Assembly: GCF_900698855.1 (NCBI RefSeq)
Contig: NZ_LR217698.1
Span: 434,001-498,000, forward strand
Direction of reading: 5' to 3'
Length of the DNA: 64,000 nt
DNA from: Erwinia_E haradaeae_F
GTDB lineage: Bacteria > Pseudomonadota > Gammaproteobacteria > Enterobacterales > Enterobacteriaceae
The notes beneath the pieces are model-generated. The model was given only the letters and a program-made list of their open reading frames with translations. It had not been told where the DNA came from and made no database searches. Positions 59,083-64,000 of the stretch are shown here, piece by piece. Positions within the stretch are counted from its first letter, which is position 1. The number at the start of each line of letters is the position of its first letter. A program made the position numbers and the translations under genes.

Positions 59083-59100
59083 TTTACTAAAAGTAAAAAT

Positions 59101-60939
59101 TTAATCATCCAAAAAGCTTCGGAGAACTTCAGAGCGACTAGGATGACGTAGTTTACGAAGCGCTTTGGCTTCAATTTGTCGGATTCGCTCACGTGTAACA
59201 TCAAATTGTTTTCCAACTTCTTCCAAAGTATGATCGGTATTCATATCGATACCAAAGCGCATCCGTAAAACTTTAGCTTCACGCGCAGTTAGACCAGACA
59301 AAACTTCATGAGTAGCTGAACGAAGACTTTCAGAAGTTGCCGATTCTAATGGGAGTTCTAATGTAGTATCTTCAATAAAATCACCAAGATGCGAATCTTC
59401 ATCATCTCCTACGGGAGATTCCATTGAGATTGGTTCTTTAGCAATTTTCATTACTTTTCTGATCTTATCTTCTGGCATCATAAGGCGTTCAGCTAATTCT
59501 TCTGCTGTAGGTTCTCGCCCGATTTCTTGTAATATCTGCCGTGAAATTCGATTCAGTTTATTAATAGTTTCAATCATGTGCACTGGAATACGGATAGTAC
59601 GTGCTTGATCTGCGATAGAGCGGGTAATAGCTTGTCGAATCCACCAGGTAGCATAAGTTGAAAATTTATAACCACGTCGATATTCAAATTTATCGACTGC
59701 TTTCATCAGTCCAATATTACCTTCTTGAATTAGATCTAGAAATTGCAGTCCACGATTAGTATATTTTTTAGCAATAGATATAACTAGACGTAAATTTGCT
59801 TCAACCATCTCTTTCTTGGCTCGACGAGCTTTGGCTTCTCCAATGGCCATTCGACGGTTAATATCTTTTACCTGCTCAATAGTGAGCCCTGTTTCATCTT
59901 CAATTTGTTGTAATTTGTGCAAGCTTCGTGCGACATCATCTGAAACGTCTTTCAGCTTTTCTGACCATCGCTTATTCATATCTATAGCGGATTGAAACCA
60001 TATTCCATTTGTTTCATGACCAGAAAACATTGTGATAAAATGTTTTTTCGGCATTTTACATAAATCAACACATAACTTAATGATTATGCGCTCTTGAGTT
60101 CGAACGCGATCCATCATTATTCGCATGCTATTAACTAATAAATCAAATTGCTTTGGTACAAGACGGAACTGCTTAAAGACATCTGATAGGTTTTGAATTT
60201 CTTCAAGTGCTTCTGTATGGTTTCGGGTTCTCATTTTAATTACAGAGCGCGTCATTTCATACTGATGACGCAAGTCAGTAAATTTTTCACTTGCTAATTC
60301 AACGTCGATACTATGTTCATCCTCCGCCTCATTGTCGCTAGATTCTTCTTCTTCGTCATTTTCATGATCGTTTGTAGATAATTCGGGTCCTATATGCATA
60401 GGAGACGAAGAGATGTCTTCTTCCGCATTAGGATCAACGAAACCAGTAATCAAGTCAGATAAACGAGCCTCTCCTGCCTGGACGCGATCATATTGTTCTA
60501 ATAAATATGTAATGGCTTCAGGATATTCTGCAACAGAACATTGAACTTGATTAATTCCATCTTCAATACGTTTTGCGATATCAATTTCGCCCTCACGTGT
60601 TAATAATTCTACTGTACCCATTTCACGCATATACATACGAACTGGATCAGTGGTGCGTCCAATTTCAGACTCAACACTAGATAATACTTGAGCGGCTGCT
60701 TCAGCCGCATCGTCATCAGTATCGTTGCTATTATCATTTAACATTAACTCATCAACATCGGGTGCTTCCTCTAAAACTTGAATACCCATGTTATTAATCA
60801 CCTGGATGATATCTTCGATCTGATCAGAATCGATAATATCTTCCGGCAGATGGTCATTAACCTCAGCATAGGTAAGATAGCCTTGCTCCTTACCACGAGT
60901 AACAAGTAGCTTCAGCTGTGACTGCGGGTTTTGCTCCAT
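59101..60939 (-). CDS. rpoD: RNA polymerase sigma-70 factor
   Basis: Primary sigma factor, 612 residues (E. coli 613). Region 1.1 begins MEQNPQSQLKLLVTRGKEQGYL; an acidic non-conserved region (DHENDEEEESSDNEAEDEH) is present; regions 2.1-2.4 read LRLVISIAKKYTNRGLQFLDL through RGYKFSTYATWWIRQAI; region 4.2 contains VTRERIRQIEAKALRKLRHP near the end. All promoter-recognition helices look intact, so ordinary -10/-35 rules should apply. Last gene of the macromolecular-synthesis operon. Confidence 0.98.
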   Translation of the reverse strand: MEQNPQSQLKLLVTRGKEQGYLTYAEVNDHLPEDIIDSDQIEDIIQVINNMGIQVLEEAPDVDELMLNDNSNDTDDDAAEAAAQVLSSVESEIGRTTDPVRMYMREMGTVELLTREGEIDIAKRIEDGINQVQCSVAEYPEAITYLLEQYDRVQAGEARLSDLITGFVDPNAEEDISSSPMHIGPELSTNDHENDEEEESSDNEAEDEHSIDVELASEKFTDLRHQYEMTRSVIKMRTRNHTEALEEIQNLSDVFKQFRLVPKQFDLLVNSMRIMMDRVRTQERIIIKLCVDLCKMPKKHFITMFSGHETNGIWFQSAIDMNKRWSEKLKDVSDDVARSLHKLQQIEDETGLTIEQVKDINRRMAIGEAKARRAKKEMVEANLRLVISIAKKYTNRGLQFLDLIQEGNIGLMKAVDKFEYRRGYKFSTYATWWIRQAITRSIADQARTIRIPVHMIETINKLNRISRQILQEIGREPTAEELAERLMMPEDKIRKVMKIAKEPISMESPVGDDEDSHLGDFIEDTTLELPLESATSESLRSATHEVLSGLTAREAKVLRMRFGIDMNTDHTLEEVGKQFDVTRERIRQIEAKALRKLRHPSRSEVLRSFLDD

Positions 60940-61041
60940 AAGACGGCGTCCATAATTCTTTAATTAGATTCTCTTGGTTGACTAAGATTCCAAGAATAAT
61001 AGTGTGGGTCGTTCTAGTTACTGTTATGACCCGTTATAGTG

Positions 61042-61074
61042 GTGTTGAGTTTTAAGTAAAAACTCACTAAACAC
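61042..61074 (-). terminator. hairpin between dnaG and rpoD
   Basis: GAGTTTT (61047-61053), AAGTA, AAAACTC (61059-61065), with outer arms GTGTT (61042-61046) and AACAC (61070-61074). It sits in the 269-base dnaG-rpoD gap and could attenuate read-through or process the transcript. Uncertain. Confidence 0.35.
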
Positions 61075-61208
61075 TGACTTTAATTGTATTTAATTACAAT
61101 CACCTTACTTTCCGTACTAGTTAGTAAAGCAATGATGCTTATTTGTATATTGATCATTCTTTAATATTATTTAATAGATGAGATCATATCGTAAGTTGAC
61201 TTTCTATA

Positions 61209-62951
61209 CTATTTTTTTAGAGCTTTGTTTATCTTCCATAGAACGCGTTTTTCCTCACTACTAAGTCCATTGGAGCGATCATAGGCAATTAGTTCTTCTA
61301 GCTTTCGCTCTAAGGCATAATTGTAAATTCTCCTGAGAGAATCAAGAAACATTGTTTCGATTTGCTCATCTATTACCATGTGGTTCCACATTACTAATCT
61401 TTCAAGGTAATGGATAAATTTTGTTCCCCGATAGAGCTCTAGTAACTGACCTGTATTTAAGTCAGGATAAGTTATACAAGTTTTTACTAGGTCGATAAAT
61501 AATAGTATACCAGGTATTTCTAGTGACTCTAATCTATCTAGATTAGGAACTGTTTTTACTAAATTCGGTTGGTGAATTAAGAGACTAGTTAATATACGTA
61601 TTGTAATGTGTTTAATTGATGGGTTTATAATACTTTCTTTATTTTTTTCTTTTCTTAAAAAAGAGTGATCGAGCTTCTTATCATCAAGCAAACCTAATCT
61701 ATTTCCTAATTCTTGACGCAGATAAACACGTAAAGCACTACCTGGTATTTGATGCACAAGAGGTAGCGCTAAAGAGCTAAGTCGCGCTCGACCTTCTGGA
61801 AAACTTAAATCTACTTTCGATATAAGCGTATTAAGCAAAAAGACTGAAAGAGGAGTTGCATTGTCCATGCGTTTTTCAAATGATTCTTTACCTTCTTTAC
61901 GCACCAAAGTGTCAGGATCTTCATTATTAGGTAGAAACATAAAATGTAGAGTGCGTCCATCGTTCATATACGGTAAGCTAATAATTAATGTGCGCCAAGC
62001 TGCTTGGTATCCTGCTTTATCGCCGTCATAACAACAGATCACTGTATCAGTAAGACGAAATAACATATGAACATGTTCAGATGTTGTAGAAGTACCAAGA
62101 GAGGCTACTGCATAACAGACTCCAAATTGAGTTAAAGTTAGTACATCCATGTAGCCCTCAACCACTAGTAATTTTCTTGGTTTAGGGTTATTAGTTAGTG
62201 CTTCATATAAACCATATAAATGACGACCTTTATGAAAGATTTCTGTTTCGGGAGAGTTTAGATATTTTGGTCTTTCATTATTGATCGCTCTTCCTCCGAA
62301 TCCAATTACTCGTCCTCTTTTATCGTGAATAGGAAACATAATTCGATCTCGGAATCGATCATAAGACCATTTTTGATTGTTGGTAATTAACATACCTGAA
62401 TTCATTAATAACTGACGTTGGGAGGAGGTTCTCCCAAAATATTTTAAGACGTTATTCCAACCTGGTGGGGCGAATCCAATAGAAAAATACTGAATAATTT
62501 TATTACTAATCCCTCTATGTGTAAGGTAACTATATGCTCCTGATATTGGTTGTTGCAATAAAGTATGTTGATAAAATTTACTTAATTTATTCATTAATTG
62601 ATATAAAAGAGGACGTTGATAGCTTTCAGGTTGTTTTAATGGATTACTTTTATTATTTGGAACTTTTAGACCATGTATATTTGCTAATTCTTCAATGCTT
62701 TCAATAAAATTTAAATGTTCATAATGAATAAGAAAGTCGATGACGTTACCATGAGCTCCGCAACCAAAGCAGTGATAAAATTGTTTTTCACGATTTACAG
62801 TAAAAGAAGGGGTTTTTTCATTATGAAAGGGACAACATGCATTGTAATTTTTACCAAGTTTTTTTAATTTAATATGACAGTTAATAAAACTTACGATATC
62901 TGTTCTTTCTAATAAATTTTTAATAAATAAAACTGGAATCCGCCCCGTCAT
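61209..62951 (-). CDS. dnaG: DNA primase
   Basis: Synthesises RNA primers at the replication fork. From ATG 62951 the protein has 580 residues (E. coli 581) and begins MTGRIPVLFIKNLLERTD. The zinc-binding domain residues C40, H43, C61 and C64 then fall at the E. coli positions, supporting this start over an ATG at 62966. The TOPRIM domain shows VVEGYMDVL, YDGDKAGYQAAW and EDPDTLVRKEG. The C-terminal DnaB-binding domain is present but more diverged. Middle gene of rpsU-dnaG-rpoD. Confidence 0.97.
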   Translation of the reverse strand: MTGRIPVLFIKNLLERTDIVSFINCHIKLKKLGKNYNACCPFHNEKTPSFTVNREKQFYHCFGCGAHGNVIDFLIHYEHLNFIESIEELANIHGLKVPNNKSNPLKQPESYQRPLLYQLMNKLSKFYQHTLLQQPISGAYSYLTHRGISNKIIQYFSIGFAPPGWNNVLKYFGRTSSQRQLLMNSGMLITNNQKWSYDRFRDRIMFPIHDKRGRVIGFGGRAINNERPKYLNSPETEIFHKGRHLYGLYEALTNNPKPRKLLVVEGYMDVLTLTQFGVCYAVASLGTSTTSEHVHMLFRLTDTVICCYDGDKAGYQAAWRTLIISLPYMNDGRTLHFMFLPNNEDPDTLVRKEGKESFEKRMDNATPLSVFLLNTLISKVDLSFPEGRARLSSLALPLVHQIPGSALRVYLRQELGNRLGLLDDKKLDHSFLRKEKNKESIINPSIKHITIRILTSLLIHQPNLVKTVPNLDRLESLEIPGILLFIDLVKTCITYPDLNTGQLLELYRGTKFIHYLERLVMWNHMVIDEQIETMFLDSLRRIYNYALERKLEELIAYDRSNGLSSEEKRVLWKINKALKK

Positions 62952-63009
62952 AAGCTTATTATACATCCTGTATTATCCGATCTTTATCACTTGCATATGA
63001 TAAAGAGAA

Positions 63010-63041
63010 CTAATCCGTACTTCCTTAAAAACACGGATTAG
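63010..63041 (-). terminator. rpsU-dnaG intergenic hairpin
   Basis: CTAATCCGT (63010-63018) and ACGGATTAG (63033-63041) form a 9-bp stem with a 14-nt loop between rpsU and dnaG. E. coli has a partial terminator at this position that lowers primase expression relative to S21; the same role is inferred here. Confidence 0.55.
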
Positions 63042-63098
63042 AAAATACATTTTCTTTTTAATTTAACACGCACATCTTATAATTAACCAATCAATTAA

Positions 63099-63314
63099 TT
63101 AATAGAGGCGCGCACGACGTATATTTTCACGTACTAGTTTTTTTGCATAACGCTTTACTGCAGATGCTTGAGCTCGTTTTCGCTCAGTTGTTGGTTTTTC
63201 ATAAAATTCACGACGACGGACTTCGGCTAGTACCCCTGCTTTTTCACAAGATCGTTTAAATCGACGTAGCGCAATATCGAATGGCTCATTTTCACGTACT
63301 TTTATTACCGGCAT
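63099..63314 (-). CDS. rpsU: 30S ribosomal protein S21
   Basis: S21 of 71 residues, as in E. coli: MPVIKVRENEPFDIALRRFKR, then EVRRREFYEKPTTERKR, ending NIRRARLY. It binds near the anti-Shine-Dalgarno end of 16S rRNA and aids initiation. First gene of the rpsU-dnaG-rpoD operon; tsaD is divergent, as in E. coli. Confidence 0.97.
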   Translation of the reverse strand: MPVIKVRENEPFDIALRRFKRSCEKAGVLAEVRRREFYEKPTTERKRAQASAVKRYAKKLVRENIRRARLY

Positions 63315-63641
63315 GTACTTCTTACCTCAAAGCATTCAGTTGTTATGGATGTTAATACAATATGGATAAATTTTTTTAAATGACTCTAACATAGGTTGTA
63401 TTATAAGACAATATAGTATCATATTACTTGTATATAAGTTTATTTTTTAGTAAACCACTTATCTAAAGATCATGTTTTGCATCTAAATTTTAGTTCAAAT
63501 AAGATTAATATTAGATCAAGTAAGAGTCTATTAGTTTTGTAAATGAAACAGAAGAAGATTAGCTATCTTTCCTATAATTTTTTCATGTTATAATGTGTAA
63601 TATTATGTTGTAAAATCAAAAAAATAATAAGAGAAAAATTT
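63315..63641. promoter_or_regulatory. divergent rpsU/tsaD promoter region
   Basis: An AT-rich 327-base gap between divergent genes. For tsaD, TGT followed by TATAAT at 63589-63594 forms an extended -10 about 48 bases before the start; no strong -35 is visible. A TATAAT on the minus strand near 63400 could serve rpsU. No hairpin of note. Confidence 0.4.
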
Positions 63642-64000
63642 ATGCGTGTACTTGGTATTGAAACATCCTGTGATGACACTGGTATTGCTATTTATGATTC
63701 TGTATTAGGATTGCTTTCGAATCAACTTTATAGTCAAGCTCAATTACATTCCCATTATGGTGGCGTAGTTCCTGAACTGGCTTCTCGCGATCACACAAGG
63801 AAAATAGTGCCATTGATCCAAGCAGCCCTACAAGAATCTGGATTAAATGGAAAAGATATTAATGCAGTTGCTTATACTGCTGGACCTGGACTCATTGGAT
63901 CTTTATTGGTAGGAGCTTGCATTGGTTGTTCATTGGCTTTTTCTTGGAATGTTCCTTCTATCGCTGTACATCACATGGAAGGCCATCTCCTTTCTCCTAT
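63642..64000 (+). CDS. tsaD: TsaD, tRNA t6A threonylcarbamoyl transferase, N-terminal part
   Basis: The first 119 residues of TsaD (formerly YgjD/Gcp), which with TsaB and TsaE transfers threonylcarbamoyl to adenosine 37 of ANN-decoding tRNAs. MRVLGIETSCDDTGIAIYD and the metal-binding HHMEGHLLSP are visible; Asp replaces the family Glu in SCDETG. The gene runs off the window. Divergent from rpsU as in E. coli. Confidence 0.96.
   Translation, partial: MRVLGIETSCDDTGIAIYDSVLGLLSNQLYSQAQLHSHYGGVVPELASRDHTRKIVPLIQAALQESGLNGKDINAVAYTAGPGLIGSLLVGACIGCSLAFSWNVPSIAVHHMEGHLLSP

Noticed and set aside
1..64000. CRISPR arrays, prophage and defence systems
   Set aside because: No regularly spaced repeats and no phage, restriction or toxin-antitoxin genes were recognised.

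Overview
The window comes from a gammaproteobacterium of the Enterobacterales that looks like a host-restricted insect endosymbiont in mid-decay. Nearly every intact protein lines up over its full length with its Escherichia coli counterpart. The spaces between genes outside the ribosomal cluster are long, very AT-rich and almost free of genes. One regulator (cysB) is a young pseudogene, and several retained enzymes have lost accessory domains or active sites. Large rotting intergenic regions next to conserved genes recall symbionts such as Serratia symbiotica or Profftia, but the genus cannot be fixed from this window. All family comparisons are from memory of E. coli proteins; no search was run.

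Region 1 (1-18.2 kb) is the compact ribosomal supercluster in enterobacterial order: end of rpsL, rpsG, fusA, tuf; the S10 operon (rpsJ to rpsQ); the spc operon (rplN to rpmJ); the alpha operon (rpsM to rplQ). Spacing is tight, with several start/stop overlaps. Control elements are still recognisable: an S7-operator-like stem before rpsG, a 46-nt palindrome after tuf, an S10 leader of about 170 nt, a terminator and extended -10 promoter between rpsQ and rplN, and the alpha promoter before rpsM.

Region 2 (18.2-59 kb) is sparse: tusE, hldE, prlC-rsmJ, orn, sohB, cca, rsmC/holD, topA, the cysB pseudogene, dapE, leuS-lptE-holA, ligA and lon. About 18 kb of this stretch is gene desert, the longest running from 41.5 to 45.0 kb. 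Genes that are neighbours in E. coli (sohB with topA-cysB; hldE and cca with rpsU-dnaG-rpoD) are separated here, so the chromosome has been rearranged. Functions kept are 2-thiouridine tRNA modification, LPS core sugar synthesis and LPS export, peptidoglycan precursor (diaminopimelate) synthesis, rRNA methylation, replication and protein turnover.

Region 3 (59-64 kb) is the macromolecular-synthesis operon rpsU-dnaG-rpoD on the minus strand, with tsaD divergent and cut by the window edge.

No tRNA, rRNA, insertion sequence, prophage or CRISPR array was seen. The most unusual signal is a set of long perfect or near-perfect hairpins scattered through the deserts, plus one with 20-bp arms inside the prlC coding sequence. 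The clearest protein-level oddities are LigA without a BRCT domain, CCA-adding enzyme with a broken HD site, LeuRS with altered editing-site residues, and secY without an ATG start.
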